Below, one piece after another: positions 26,542-35,172 of a stretch of DNA of 64,000 nt. The notes under the pieces are model-generated. The model did not search any database, had not been told where the DNA came from, and saw nothing but the letters and a program-made list of their open reading frames with translations. The DNA is from an uncultured Blautia sp. (lineage in GTDB: Bacteria > Bacillota > Clostridia > Lachnospirales > Lachnospiraceae). A program made the position numbers and the translations under genes. The first letter of the stretch is position 1, and each line of letters begins with the position of its first letter. The stretch covers positions 1-64,000 of the forward strand of contig CABSEJ010000003.1 in assembly GCA_902476765.1 (NCBI GenBank), given 5' to 3'.

Positions 26542-26549
26542 AGTGTCAA
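26521..26549 (-). promoter_or_regulatory. Consensus sigma-A promoter of the alarmone synthetase gene
   Basis: On the minus strand: TTGACA, 17-base spacer, TATACT. The -10 and spacer lie inside the upstream terminator hairpin. An inverted repeat GTCAAA/TTTGAC just upstream overlaps the -35. Confidence 0.8.
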
Positions 26550-26577
26550 AAGTTTGACGCACAATAACACTGTTCTA

Positions 26578-27636
26578 TTAAATTTCCAGCTTCATATCTC
26601 CGTCTTTAATCAGGCCTAGCTTACGCATACCGTTGGAAATGCCAAGAGCCAGCAGGCCGGGAAGAATAAAATGCAGGACCAGAATTTTAATCATAACAAT
26701 CATAGCTCCCTCCTGAGGAACCATGGTCTGCCAGGTCATAATCTGCCCCACAAAGCCGGCAGTACCCATGCCGGAGCCGGTGGCGTTGCTGGTCATATGG
26801 GCGGCCATAGTGCCTACAGGGCCAAGTATGGCACTGGAAATAATGGCAGGCAGCCATATGAGAGGTCTTCGCATGATATTGGGCACCTGGAGCATGGAAG
26901 TTCCGATGCCCTGCGCTATCAGGCCGGAGAGGCCGTTTTCCTTATAGCTGGCCACAGCGAAGCCCACCATGTTGCAGCAGCAGCCGATGGTGGCGGCGCC
27001 TGCAGCCAGACCGGATAAGTCCAGAATAACGCCCAGAGCAGCGGAGCTGATAGGCAGAGTAAGGACCATACCCATGATTACAGAAACAACAATTCCCATG
27101 AGGAAGGGCTGCTGCTCGGTTCCCCAGTTAATCAGACGGCCCAGCTCATTCATCAGACGGCTGATGGGAGGACCTACCCACATGCCTACCAGAGAACCGC
27201 CGAAAATACCGGCCATGGGGGCCAGGATAATGTCCAGCTTGGTCTTTCCGGCAATCAGACGGGAAAGTTCAATGGCAATGTATGCGGCTATAAAGGCGCC
27301 TAAAGGTTCTCCCGGTCCGGATAGAATCAGGGAGCCGTCTTCGGCGAAGACCGTTCCGGCGCTGATTTTGGAGGCAAAGCCGCCTACCATGCCGGCGGTA
27401 GCTGCAGATAATACCACCAGGGAGCTTTCCTTAAAGCGGCAGGCAACACCGACGCCGATACCTGCGCTGGTCATAGCTGCTGCAAATTTTCCAAACTGAA
27501 AAATCAGAGTGCCCCAGCTTCCGCCTATGAGATTTCCAATCTGCTGTATGATAGTTCCGATAATAAGTGTGGCGAAAAGACCGTAAGCCATTCCGCTAAG
27601 CCCTTCGATGAAAATACGGTTTAATAATTTTTTCAC
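26578..27636 (-). CDS. PTS EIIC-like membrane protein (PTS_EIIC_2 type)
   Basis: 352 residues, very hydrophobic with about ten membrane segments. Gly-rich motifs (GGSLVGMWVGPPISRLMNELG, AHMTSNATGSGMGTAGFVGQ) match the stand-alone EIIC-like family. No EIIA or EIIB gene is adjacent, and no phosphorylation site for coupling to HPr is visible, so sugar transport by the PTS is uncertain; it may be a solute carrier of the same fold. GGGGAGAG precedes ATG 27636. It lies 22 bases downstream of the S1-domain gene and is probably co-transcribed. Confidence 0.78.
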   Translation of the reverse strand: MKKLLNRIFIEGLSGMAYGLFATLIIGTIIQQIGNLIGGSWGTLIFQFGKFAAAMTSAGIGVGVACRFKESSLVVLSAATAGMVGGFASKISAGTVFAEDGSLILSGPGEPLGAFIAAYIAIELSRLIAGKTKLDIILAPMAGIFGGSLVGMWVGPPISRLMNELGRLINWGTEQQPFLMGIVVSVIMGMVLTLPISSAALGVILDLSGLAAGAATIGCCCNMVGFAVASYKENGLSGLIAQGIGTSMLQVPNIMRRPLIWLPAIISSAILGPVGTMAAHMTSNATGSGMGTAGFVGQIMTWQTMVPQEGAMIVMIKILVLHFILPGLLALGISNGMRKLGLIKDGDMKLEI

Positions 27637-27658
27637 AACTGTCTCTCCCCTGTAATCA

Positions 27659-28363
27659 TTAGTCCAGTTTTAAGCCTTTTAACAATGAGCTCAGAGAAGT
27701 AGAAATTTCTTCGCTCTTTGGCATATCAAAATCCACAGGCTCTTCTTGTTCTTCCTTGACTTCCATCAGTGCTTTCATGCTGAGACTGATTTTTCCCTCT
27801 TCGTTTTTGATAACCTTAGCTGTCACATGGTCTCCCACAGAGAGAACAGCTTTCGGTGATTTGATTCGTTTTTCGGAAATCTGAGATACATGGACAAGAC
27901 CAGAGATATGGTCGCCCAGGTCTATGAAGGCTCCGTAGGTCTGGAGAGATTCCACAGTTCCTTCCACAATGCTTCCTACCTTAATATTGTCGATTTTTTC
28001 CCGCTTCTGGGCATCTTCTTTTTCCTTCAGGATTTCCCTGGCAGAGAGAATCAAACGGTTTTCCTGCTCGTCCACCTCAAAAACTCTTACATTTAAAGTT
28101 TTTTTCAGATAGTCCTCAGGATTTTCTACATAGTGAAGGGCCAGTTTAGAAATGGGAATAAAGGCACGGATGCCTTCCACGTAAGCAATAACGCCGCCTT
28201 TTACAACGCCTTCTACGGTTACCTCAAACTCGGTTTTGTCTTCCTTCATCTGGACCAGTTTATCCCAGACCTGCATATCATCGTCCCGGAAATCAGAAAA
28301 GGATGCATTGATTTCATTGATGTAATCGTCCATGGATTCTTGTTTTTTCATTTCTTCAGACAT
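27659..28363 (-). CDS. S1 RNA-binding domain protein (ribosomal S1-like)
   Basis: 234 residues with two S1 domains: about 44-115 (EVTVEGVVKGGVIAYVEG, then FIPISKLA) and 125-200 (VGSIVEGTVESLQTYGAFIDLG, then GLVHVSQIS). This is shorter than Gram-negative S1 and typical of the small S1-like proteins of Firmicutes. It probably binds mRNA and modulates translation or RNA decay. AAGGAGGAG precedes ATG 28363. The 435-base region upstream holds a structured element and the divergent promoter of the pyrophosphatase gene. Confidence 0.85.
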   Translation of the reverse strand: MSEEMKKQESMDDYINEINASFSDFRDDDMQVWDKLVQMKEDKTEFEVTVEGVVKGGVIAYVEGIRAFIPISKLALHYVENPEDYLKKTLNVRVFEVDEQENRLILSAREILKEKEDAQKREKIDNIKVGSIVEGTVESLQTYGAFIDLGDHISGLVHVSQISEKRIKSPKAVLSVGDHVTAKVIKNEEGKISLSMKALMEVKEEQEEPVDFDMPKSEEISTSLSSLLKGLKLD

Positions 28364-28513
28364 TTTATCTCCTCCTTGTCTTGCATGTAAGTGTAGGTGA
28401 CGATGCCCACAGCAATATCAGTCTGCGCTGCGGTATCTGCCGATGCCAGGCTGCCATATCTCCTTGTCCTTTGTCGTTGACTCTGAACAGGCTGCGCCTT
28501 TTGCCTATGCCAG

Positions 28514-28655
28514 GTTACTGTTCACTCGTATCTTGTAAACAGTAACATTCGCAGGCCCATTAAAATTTTTGCTTCGCAAAAGGAGCCTGCTCACACCTGA
28601 ATCATGTTCTTACGCAGCCCCACAGCAAGTGTGGGGCTGCTATGTGAACAGTAAC
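28514..28655. repeat. Structured intergenic element with nested hairpins
   Basis: GTTACTGTTCAC (28514-28525) pairs perfectly with GTGAACAGTAAC (28644-28655). Inside are GCAGGC/GCCTGC around TTTTGC-TTC-GCAAAA (28551-28590), and a 10-pair stem GCAGCCCCAC/GTGGGGCTGC (28614-28640). A competing partner of the left arm, GTAAACAGTAAC, lies at 28535-28546. Remaining bases of 28364-28798 show no gene. Confidence 0.65.
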
Positions 28656-28694
28656 TATGCCAGCTTTGGCTCGCTATCGCTCATTATATCATAA

Positions 28695-28723
28695 TTGCCA
28701 TGGAATTAGAAGTGTGATAGTAT
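28695..28723 (+). promoter_or_regulatory. Promoter of the pyrophosphatase gene
   Basis: TTGCCA, 17-base spacer, TAGTAT, about 70 bases before ATG 28799. Confidence 0.5.
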
Positions 28724-28798
28724 AAAAAAAAAGGCTGGAATATATGAGAAAATATGAGCCAAAGGGCGAAAGGCCAAGGGAGAAAGGAATAAGGAGCT

Positions 28799-30457
28799 AT
28801 GGCAAGACAGAGAAAAATATATGTTATCGGTCATAAAAATCCGGATACGGATTCTATCTGCTCCGCAATTGCGTATGCGGATATTAAGAACCGGATGAAT
28901 ACGGGTCATAGATATGCGGCCAAGAGGGCTGGACAGATAAACGAGGAAACAGAATATGTACTGAAGCGGTTCGGTGTGGAAGCGCCGGGGTATCTGTCTG
29001 ATGTGGGAACCCAGGTGAAGGACATGGAAATCCGTGAGACACCGGGAGTTTCCAGCAGTATTTCTATCAAAGATGCCTGGGCTATCATGAAGGAGTCCAG
29101 CGCTGTAACTCTTCCCATTACCAGGGAGGACGGACAGCTGGAAGGACTGATTACTACCGGAGATATAGCAAAATCCTATATGGATGCTCATGACAATTAT
29201 TTTCTTTCCAATGCCAGAACCCAGTATAGGAGCATTGCCAATACTGTAGAAGGAAAAGTGGTGACAGGAAATCCTCACGGCTATTTTATGAAGGGAAAGG
29301 TAGTCATCGGAGCGGCTCATCCCGATAAGCTGGGAGAGCTTTTAGAAGAAGATGATTTAGCCATTCTGGGAGACAGGTATGAGGACCACAAGTGTGCTAT
29401 TGAGCAGAACGTAAGCTGTATGATTGTCTGCAATCATGCAGAGGTTTCGGAGGATATTAAGAAGGCGGCGGAGCAAAACGAGTGTGTGATAATCCAGTCT
29501 TCTCTGGATACCTTCAGCGTGGCCAGACTGATTAACCAGAGTATACCAGTGAAGCACATCATGAAGAAGGACAACCTGATAACCTTCCAGACCGATGATT
29601 TTACAGATAATATAAAAGACATTATGGTAAAGAACCGGCACAGGGCTTTCCCTGTGGTGAATAAACACGGGAAATATATAGGCACCGTGTCCAGAAGAAA
29701 TCTTCTGGGAATGAAGAAGAAACAACTGATTCTGGTGGACCATAACGAGAAATCCCAGGCTGTGGACAATATTGATGCAGCAGAGATTCTGGAGATAGTA
29801 GACCATCACAGACTGGGTTCCTTAGAGACTCTGCAGCCTATTATGTTCCGGAATCAGCCGGTGGGCTGTACGGCTACAATCCTTTATCAGATGTATGTGG
29901 AAAGGGGCCTGGAAATTAAACCTCAGATAGCAGGACTTCTGTGCGCTGCTATTGTTTCGGACACCCTGATGTTCCGTTCCCCCACCTGTACCGCTGCAGA
30001 CAAAATGGCAGCAGGAGCCCTGGCCCTTATGGCAGGAATCCATATTGAAGAGTTTGCAAAAGAAATGTTTACTGCAGGCAGCAATCTGAAGGGAAAGACC
30101 ACAGAGGTTATATTCTATCAGGATTTCAAGAGGTTTACCTCGGATAAGGTAAATTTCGGCGTGGGACAGATAAGCTCCATGGACGCCCAGCAGCTTCACG
30201 ATTTGAAAAAGCGGCTCATACCTTTTATGAAGCACGAATACGGAAAGAACGGGATTTCCATGGTGTTCTTTATGCTCACTAATATTTTAGAGGAATCCTC
30301 AGAGATAATCTGCTTCGGGGAAGGAAGCGGGCGTCTGGTAGAGGAGTCCTTTGAGGCCAGAGAAGAAGACGGGGGTTACATCCTTCCGGGAGTGGTATCC
30401 AGGAAAAAACAGCTGATTCCCGCCTTTATCGGTACACTGCAGCAGAATAATAATTAG
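28799..30457 (+). CDS. Mn-dependent inorganic pyrophosphatase, class II with CBS-DRTGG-CBS insert
   Basis: 552 residues. The DHH phosphoesterase core is split: GHKNPDTDS near the N-terminus, then a ~240-residue regulatory insert, then LVDHNE and IVDHHRLG and the DHHA2 C-terminal domain (SRKKQLIP substrate loop). The insert has a CBS pair interrupted by a DRTGG domain, as in nucleotide-regulated enzymes such as that of Clostridium perfringens. It hydrolyses pyrophosphate to drive biosynthesis, with AMP inhibiting and diadenosine polyphosphates activating in studied members. AAGGAG precedes ATG 28799. Single gene. Confidence 0.92.
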   Translation: MARQRKIYVIGHKNPDTDSICSAIAYADIKNRMNTGHRYAAKRAGQINEETEYVLKRFGVEAPGYLSDVGTQVKDMEIRETPGVSSSISIKDAWAIMKESSAVTLPITREDGQLEGLITTGDIAKSYMDAHDNYFLSNARTQYRSIANTVEGKVVTGNPHGYFMKGKVVIGAAHPDKLGELLEEDDLAILGDRYEDHKCAIEQNVSCMIVCNHAEVSEDIKKAAEQNECVIIQSSLDTFSVARLINQSIPVKHIMKKDNLITFQTDDFTDNIKDIMVKNRHRAFPVVNKHGKYIGTVSRRNLLGMKKKQLILVDHNEKSQAVDNIDAAEILEIVDHHRLGSLETLQPIMFRNQPVGCTATILYQMYVERGLEIKPQIAGLLCAAIVSDTLMFRSPTCTAADKMAAGALALMAGIHIEEFAKEMFTAGSNLKGKTTEVIFYQDFKRFTSDKVNFGVGQISSMDAQQLHDLKKRLIPFMKHEYGKNGISMVFFMLTNILEESSEIICFGEGSGRLVEESFEAREEDGGYILPGVVSRKKQLIPAFIGTLQQNNN

Positions 30458-30610
30458 TGCCATCCACTTTAAATATCCTCACGTTTCACTGGCCTGCTTT
30501 TCCGATAGCACAGTTGTAAAAGCCTCAGCGTAGCCCGCTACGCCTGCGTTTTTACAACTGCACTCTCAAAAAAGCATTCTCAGTGAAACGGTAAGACAGT
30601 GTACTGGCAC
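30457..30610. repeat. Large nested stem-loop element
   Basis: Four perfect, nested pairings share one centre: GTGCCA/TGGCAC (30457-30462 with 30605-30610), CGTTTCACTG/CAGTGAAACG (30482-30491 with 30581-30590), CAGTTGTAAAA/TTTTACAACTG (30511-30521 with 30550-30560), GCGTAG/CTACGC (30528-30533 with 30538-30543). It fills most of the gap between the pyrophosphatase and flavin reductase genes. Confidence 0.75.
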
Positions 30611-30678
30611 GTTCATTTTCAGCATAATGACGTAGTAGAAAGACCAAAAGCCAATTAGAACCAGAAAAGGAGAAAAGA

Positions 30679-31263
30679 ATGGCAAAAACAGAATGGAAGC
30701 CCGGAAATATGCTGTATCCCCTGCCGGTGGTCATGGTCACGGCGGCGGATGAGGAAGGACATGACAACATTGTTACGGTGGCCTGGGCTGGAACCGTGTG
30801 TACCAATCCGCCTATGGTATCCATTTCCCTGCGTCCGGAGCGGTATTCCTATCCAATGATAAAGGAGACAGGGGAATTTGTGATAAATCTTACTACCGAG
30901 AAGCTGGCCTTTGCCACGGATTACTGTGGTGTGAAATCCGGCAGGGACGTGGATAAATTTAAAGAGGCAAAGCTTACAAGAGAGCCTGCCACTCATGTGG
31001 GCGCTCCGATGATTCAGGAATCCCCGGTTTCTATTGAGTGCAGGGTGAGAGAGCGGAAGGACTACGGAAGCCATAGTGTGTTTTTGGCGGATGTACTGGC
31101 CGTTCATGTGGATACGAAGTATATGGATGAAAAAGGAAAATTTGATTTGGCAAAAGCCCAGCCTATTGTGTATTCCCACGGCGAGTATTACGGTCTGGGG
31201 AAAAAGCTGGGAACCTTTGGATACAGTATTAAAAAACAGAGAAAGAAGAGACAGAAAAAATGA
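30679..31263 (+). CDS. Flavin reductase-like FMN-binding protein
   Basis: 194 residues of the flavin reductase/FMN split-barrel family: PLPVVMVTAADEEG at the start, VAWAGTVCTNPPMVSISLRPERYSY and FVINLTTEKLAFATDYCG in the FMN-binding core. It reduces or binds FMN using NAD(P)H; the electron acceptor is unknown. The C-terminus is strongly basic (KKQRKKRQKK). AAAAGGAG precedes ATG 30679. The stop overlaps the shikimate kinase start by 4 bases (ATGA), so the two are translationally coupled although their functions seem unrelated. Confidence 0.85.
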   Translation: MAKTEWKPGNMLYPLPVVMVTAADEEGHDNIVTVAWAGTVCTNPPMVSISLRPERYSYPMIKETGEFVINLTTEKLAFATDYCGVKSGRDVDKFKEAKLTREPATHVGAPMIQESPVSIECRVRERKDYGSHSVFLADVLAVHVDTKYMDEKGKFDLAKAQPIVYSHGEYYGLGKKLGTFGYSIKKQRKKRQKK

Positions 31264-31760
31264 AAGACAATATCGTACTGATTGGTATGCCCGGTTCCGG
31301 GAAAAGTACAGTAGGCGTAATCCTGGCCAAGGTGCTGGGATATGAGTTCTTGGATGCGGATTTACTGATTCAGAAGCAGGAGAAGCGGCGTCTAAAGGAA
31401 ATCATTGCCCAGGAGGGACAGGAGGGATTTCTGCGGATTGAGGGCCGGGTAAACGCCTCCATCCAGACAACCCAGTGTGTCATTGCCACAGGAGGAAGCG
31501 TAGTATACTGCAGGGAAGCCATGGAGCATTTAAAAGAAATCGGAACAATTATTTATCTGAAGCTGGATTACAACATATTAAAGCGGCGTCTTGGAAATCT
31601 TATTGGAAGAGGAGTTGTCTTGAAAGACGGACAGAGCCTGGAAGATTTGTATGAGGAGAGAGTGCCCTTGTATGAAAGCTATGCAGATGTGACTGTTGAT
31701 GAAAAAAATACAGATGCAGAAGGAACTTTACAGAAAATACTGGAAGTATTAAAGAGATGA
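31260..31760 (+). CDS. aroK: Shikimate kinase
   Basis: 166 residues. Walker A GMPGSGKST at residues 8-16 and the shikimate-binding GYEFLDADLLI and ATGGSVVYC segments identify it. It phosphorylates shikimate at C3 in aromatic amino acid synthesis. The normally conserved arginine lid is represented around LGNLIGRGVV, which is somewhat atypical (usual forms have R.RPLL), so a related small-molecule kinase role is not excluded. No other aro gene is nearby. Coupled to the flavin reductase gene by a 4-base overlap. Confidence 0.8.
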   Translation: MKDNIVLIGMPGSGKSTVGVILAKVLGYEFLDADLLIQKQEKRRLKEIIAQEGQEGFLRIEGRVNASIQTTQCVIATGGSVVYCREAMEHLKEIGTIIYLKLDYNILKRRLGNLIGRGVVLKDGQSLEDLYEERVPLYESYADVTVDEKNTDAEGTLQKILEVLKR

Positions 31761-31814
31761 CAGAATAAAGGTAAGGGGAGTCCAAGAAGAGCCACGGTTA
31801 AATCTTAATTTTTA

Positions 31815-31843
31815 TTTACAAAACCAAGTAACTGTTATATTAT
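31815..31843 (+). promoter_or_regulatory. Promoter of murA
   Basis: TTTACA, 17-base spacer, TATTAT, giving a leader of roughly 200 bases that contains the stem-loop at 31872-31910. Confidence 0.55.
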
Positions 31844-31871
31844 AATAGTTAAGCCATAAAATAGTAATATC

Positions 31872-31910
31872 CTCAGTCTATAAGGAGCCTTTGGCTTTTT
31901 GTACACTGAG
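31872..31910. repeat. Stem-loop related to the 6114 inverted repeat
   Basis: CTCAGT (31872-31877) pairs with ACTGAG (31905-31910) and AGGAGCC partly with GGCTTTTT. The right arm contains GTACACTGAG, identical to part of the 6114-6161 right arm. The rest of 31761-32055 is AT-rich leader without a gene. Confidence 0.45.
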
Positions 31911-32055
31911 AGCAGGGATTTTTGAGTATAAATATAGAGGAAAGATAGAGCAGCCGGGCTTATTCTGGAGACAGAAAACAGACTGCACTGCCTGTTTGGG
32001 GACAGGCAGGTATAAATATAGACAGGCTTCAAAGCCTAAAATAAGAGGTGTGTAT

Positions 32056-33348
32056 ATGGAACAGTATGTTATCAAAGGCGGCAACCCGTTAGTGGGAGAG
32101 GTCGAGATTGGCGGTGCGAAAAATGCAGCCCTTGCTATTTTAGCAGCGGCAATTATGACAGATGAAGCGGTACACATTGAAAATCTGCCGGATGTGCGGG
32201 ACATAAATGTTCTGTTGGAGGCCATCCGGGAAATCGGCGCCTGCGTAGAGCGTATCAGCCCTACGGAAGTAAGGATTATGGGCGCTACCATTGGAAATGT
32301 TACGGTTGAATATGAATATATTAAGAAGATAAGAGCTTCCTATTACCTTTTAGGAGCCCTTTTAGGAAAATACAAAAACGCAGAGGTTCCTCTTCCGGGA
32401 GGCTGTAATATTGGAAGCCGTCCCATTGACCAGCATTTAAAGGGCTTCCGGGCTCTGGGCGCTTCTGTGGATATTATCCACGGAGCTGTTGTGGCAAAGG
32501 CGGAGGAGCTGAAAGGAAAGCATATCTTCCTGGATATGGTTTCTGTGGGCGCTACCATCAATATCATGATGGCGGCAGCCATGGCTAATGGAAATACCAC
32601 CATTGAGAATGCAGCTAAGGAGCCTCATGTGGTAGATGTGGCTAACTTTTTAAACAGCATGGGAGCCAACATCAAAGGTGCAGGAACAGATGTTATCCGT
32701 ATCCGTGGCGTGGAGAAGCTTCACGGCACCAGCTATTCCATTATTCCGGACCAGATAGAGGCGGGAACCTTCATGTGCGCCGCAGCGGCCACCATGGGAG
32801 ACGTGATGGTAAAAAATGTAATTCCAAAGCATTTGGAAGCCACCACAGCCAAGCTGGAGGAAATCGGATGTCAGGTAGAGGAATTTGACGATGCTGTCCG
32901 TGTGGTTGCCAGTAAACGGCTGAAACGTACCAATGTGAAGACCATGCCATATCCCGGTTATCCAACGGATATGCAGCCCCAGTTTGCAGTGGCTCTGGCC
33001 CTGGCAGAGGGGACAAGCATTGTGACAGAGAGTATTTTCGAGAATCGTTTTAAATATGCAGACGAGCTGGCCAGAATGGGCGCCAATATTAAGGTGGAAG
33101 GCAACACGGCCATTATTGACGGCGTGGAAAGGCTTACAGGAGCCAGAGTCAGCGCACCGGATTTGAGAGCCGGAGCAGCCCTGGTAATTGCCGGCCTTGC
33201 AGCAGAAGGCTTTACTGTTGTAGACGATATTGTATATATCCAGAGAGGCTATGAGCGTTTTGAGGAGAAGCTGAGAAGTCTGGGTGCTGAGATTGAGAAG
33301 GTATCCAGCGAGAAAGAGCTGAAAAAATTCCAGCTTCGGGTTGGATGA
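32056..33348 (+). CDS. murA: UDP-N-acetylglucosamine 1-carboxyvinyltransferase
   Basis: 430 residues, full length. First committed step of peptidoglycan synthesis: transfer of enolpyruvate from PEP to UDP-GlcNAc. The catalytic Cys is C117 in PGGCNIGSRP, which is also the fosfomycin target. ATG 32056 is chosen over an in-frame start 55 codons upstream, because AGAGGTG lies just before it and MEQYVIKGGNPLVGEVEI is the normal MurA start; the upstream codons read through the leader stem-loop. EPSP-synthase-type repeats fill the rest. Followed by the metK promoter. Confidence 0.95.
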   Translation: MEQYVIKGGNPLVGEVEIGGAKNAALAILAAAIMTDEAVHIENLPDVRDINVLLEAIREIGACVERISPTEVRIMGATIGNVTVEYEYIKKIRASYYLLGALLGKYKNAEVPLPGGCNIGSRPIDQHLKGFRALGASVDIIHGAVVAKAEELKGKHIFLDMVSVGATINIMMAAAMANGNTTIENAAKEPHVVDVANFLNSMGANIKGAGTDVIRIRGVEKLHGTSYSIIPDQIEAGTFMCAAAATMGDVMVKNVIPKHLEATTAKLEEIGCQVEEFDDAVRVVASKRLKRTNVKTMPYPGYPTDMQPQFAVALALAEGTSIVTESIFENRFKYADELARMGANIKVEGNTAIIDGVERLTGARVSAPDLRAGAALVIAGLAAEGFTVVDDIVYIQRGYERFEEKLRSLGAEIEKVSSEKELKKFQLRVG

Positions 33349-33357
33349 AATTACCCC

Positions 33358-33386
33358 TTGACGAACCGTGGAAAAAAGGGTATTGT
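33358..33386 (+). promoter_or_regulatory. Promoter of the metK transcript
   Basis: TTGACG, 17-base spacer, TATTGT. Transcription begins about 25 bases before the riboswitch. Confidence 0.65.
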
Positions 33387-33418
33387 ATTAGACGAAAACT
33401 GAAAATAAGATATATTTT

Positions 33419-33517
33419 CTCTTATTTAGAGTGATGGAGTTACATAGGAACTGTGAAGTCACGGCAACCCCGCATAGCGGAAGGTGCCAGCCTGAGCGAG
33501 TATTCGAACAATAAGAG
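33419..33517 (+). ncRNA. SAM-I (S-box) riboswitch upstream of metK
   Basis: Closing helix P1: CTCTTATT (33419-33426) with AATAAGAG (33510-33517). Between are the conserved S-box pieces AGAGTGATGGAG, GTGAAGTCACGGCAACC and GGAAGGTGCCAGCC. It binds S-adenosylmethionine, and the ligand-bound form favours the terminator at 33538. Regulation of metK by its product is the textbook arrangement in Firmicutes. Confidence 0.9.
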
Positions 33518-33537
33518 GAGTCATTTAAAGATAAAAT

Positions 33538-33563
33538 GGGTCCGCTTAGCCGGGCCCTTTTCT
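33538..33563 (+). terminator. Riboswitch-controlled terminator
   Basis: GGGTCCG and CGGGCCC arms followed by TTTTCTT, 20 bases after the riboswitch. Should form when SAM is bound. Confidence 0.75.
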
Positions 33564-33670
33564 TGTTCCATAGGAAATTCCTTTGAATTTCCTATGGAAC
33601 AAGAAGCCCTCCGGGTAGGAACGCACTGGGTTGGAGAGGAGTTATGTCGCTAAAGCGACCCCAACCCAGG
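33560..33670 (+). repeat. Interspersed structured repeat, copy A
   Basis: A perfect 21-pair stem (33560-33580 with 33585-33605, loop CTTT) is followed by CTGGGTTGG/CCAACCCAG (33626-33634 with 33661-33669), enclosing GTCGC-TAAA-GCGAC. About 75 bases after the first stem are nearly identical to copy B at 41005-41120, while the first stem differs in sequence yet still pairs. It lies between the riboswitch terminator and metK. Bases 33671-33807 hold an imperfect direct repeat of AGCCCTCCGGG and the metK ribosome binding site. Confidence 0.85.
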
Positions 33671-33807
33671 CGGAGAGCCCTGCCGGGCGGAATGTACACG
33701 CCGCAATGAGGTAACTTACCGTTTTGATTTCGGCTGAAGAAATGAACCGGTGTGAGAAAATGACAGAAAGAGAAAATATACGCCAGAAAATAAAAAGGAG
33801 ATGTATT

Positions 33808-34998
33808 ATGGAAAAAAGACTGTTTACTTCAGAATCAGTAACAGAGGGACATCCGGATAAAATGTGCGACGCTATTTCCGACGCTATTCTGGATGCTCTT
33901 ATGGAAAAGGACCCCATGAGCCGTGTGGCCTGCGAGACAGCGGCTACAACGGGAATGGTGATGGTCATGGGAGAGATTACCACCAGCGCTTATGTGGATA
34001 TTCCTAAAATTGTAAGAGACACGGTAAGAGAAATCGGATATACCAGGGCAAAGTACGGCTTTGACGCAGATACCTGTGGTGTGATTACTACCATTGACGA
34101 GCAGTCCGCAGATATTGCTATGGGTGTTGATAAGGCTCTGGAGGCTAAGGAGAATAAAATGTCTGAGGAAGAGCTGGAGGCTATCGGCGCAGGAGACCAG
34201 GGAATGATGTTCGGTTTTGCCACAGACGAAACCCCGGAATATATGCCTTATCCTATTGCACTGGCTCACCAGCTGTCCAGACAGCTCACCAAGGTGCGCA
34301 AAGACGGTACGCTTACTTATTTAAGACCTGACGGAAAGACACAGGTTACTGTGGAATATGATGAGAATGACAGACCTATTCGCCTGGATGCAGTTGTTCT
34401 TTCAACTCAGCATGACCCGGATGTAAGCCAGGAGCAGATTCACGCAGATATTAAAAAGTATGTGTTTGACCCTATCCTTCCCAAGGAGATGGTTGACGCA
34501 GACACCAAATTTTTCATCAATCCCACCGGACGCTTTGTCATTGGCGGCCCTCATGGTGACAGCGGACTGACCGGACGTAAGATTATCGTGGATACCTACG
34601 GCGGATATGCCCGTCACGGCGGCGGCGCTTTTTCCGGAAAGGACTGCACTAAGGTGGACCGTTCCGCAGCCTATGCGGCCAGGTATGTGGCCAAGAACAT
34701 TGTTGCAGCAGGACTGGCCAAGAAGTGTGAGATTCAGCTTTCCTATGCTATCGGTGTGGCTCGTCCCACTTCTGTTATGGTAGATACCTTCGGAACAGGA
34801 GTTGTTTCCGACAGCCGTCTGGTAGAGATTATCCGGGAAAACTTTGATTTAAGACCGGCTGGCATTATCAAAATGCTGGATTTACGCCGTCCTATCTATA
34901 AACAGACAGCAGCTTACGGACATTTCGGAAGAAATGATTTAGACTTGCCATGGGAGAGACTGGATAAAGTAGAGCTATTAAAGAAATACCTGGGATAA
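33808..34998 (+). CDS. metK: S-adenosylmethionine synthetase
   Basis: 396 residues, full length. Makes SAM from methionine and ATP. Signature sequences: SVTEGHPDK near the start, [15 protein letters not shown], and the second signature GGGAFSGKD, with the Asp/Lys set for phosphate and metal binding. ATG 33808 follows AAAAGGAG and gives [11 protein letters not shown]; an in-frame ATG 28 codons earlier lacks a ribosome site. Under SAM-I riboswitch control. Its SAM supplies, among others, the two GATC methylases in this window. Confidence 0.97.
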   Translation: MEKRLFTSESVTEGHPDKMCDAISDAILDALMEKDPMSRVACETAATTGMVMVMGEITTSAYVDIPKIVRDTVREIGYTRAKYGFDADTCGVITTIDEQSADIAMGVDKALEAKENKMSEEELEAIGAGDQGMMFGFATDETPEYMPYPIALAHQLSRQLTKVRKDGTLTYLRPDGKTQVTVEYDENDRPIRLDAVVLSTQHDPDVSQEQIHADIKKYVFDPILPKEMVDADTKFFINPTGRFVIGGPHGDSGLTGRKIIVDTYGGYARHGGGAFSGKDCTKVDRSAAYAARYVAKNIVAAGLAKKCEIQLSYAIGVARPTSVMVDTFGTGVVSDSRLVEIIRENFDLRPAGIIKMLDLRRPIYKQTAAYGHFGRNDLDLPWERLDKVELLKKYLG

Positions 34999-35026
34999 AA
35001 GGCGGGTAAGCATACAGACAATAGAA

Positions 35027-35074
35027 AAACGGTATGAAGGCAGGCAGTGAGACCTCTTTCATACCGTTTTTTGT
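35027..35074 (+). terminator. metK terminator
   Basis: AAACGGTATGAA pairs with TTCATACCGTTT around a ~19-base loop, then TTTGTTTTG. Confidence 0.85.
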
Positions 35075-35082
35075 TTTGTGTT

Positions 35083-35141
35083 AGTCAAATACCTGGATGC
35101 AAGCACCGTATCCATTTGGCTCGTTGCTGGCAGGAATAAAC
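35083..35141 (+). repeat. AGTCAAATAC...AATAAAC repeat, copy 1
   Basis: Begins AGTCAAATAC, has GATGCAAGCA and TTGGCTCGTTGC, ends GGAATAAAC. It aligns over its full length with 53583-53638 and shares its ends with a longer inverted copy at 62251-62367. It lies between metK and the convergent XRE gene. Confidence 0.7.
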
Positions 35142-35172
35142 TGCTTTTTTCCGGTTCAGTCTGCAGAGTAAG

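Noticed and set aside
28364..28480. 29-codon minus-strand frame ending one base before the S1-domain start
   Set aside because: Its AAGGAG lies only 2 bases from ATG and the peptide has no recognisable pattern; chance is likely.
31891..32055. 55-codon N-terminal extension of MurA
   Set aside because: The extension reads through a stem-loop, has no ribosome site, and is not part of the MurA fold.
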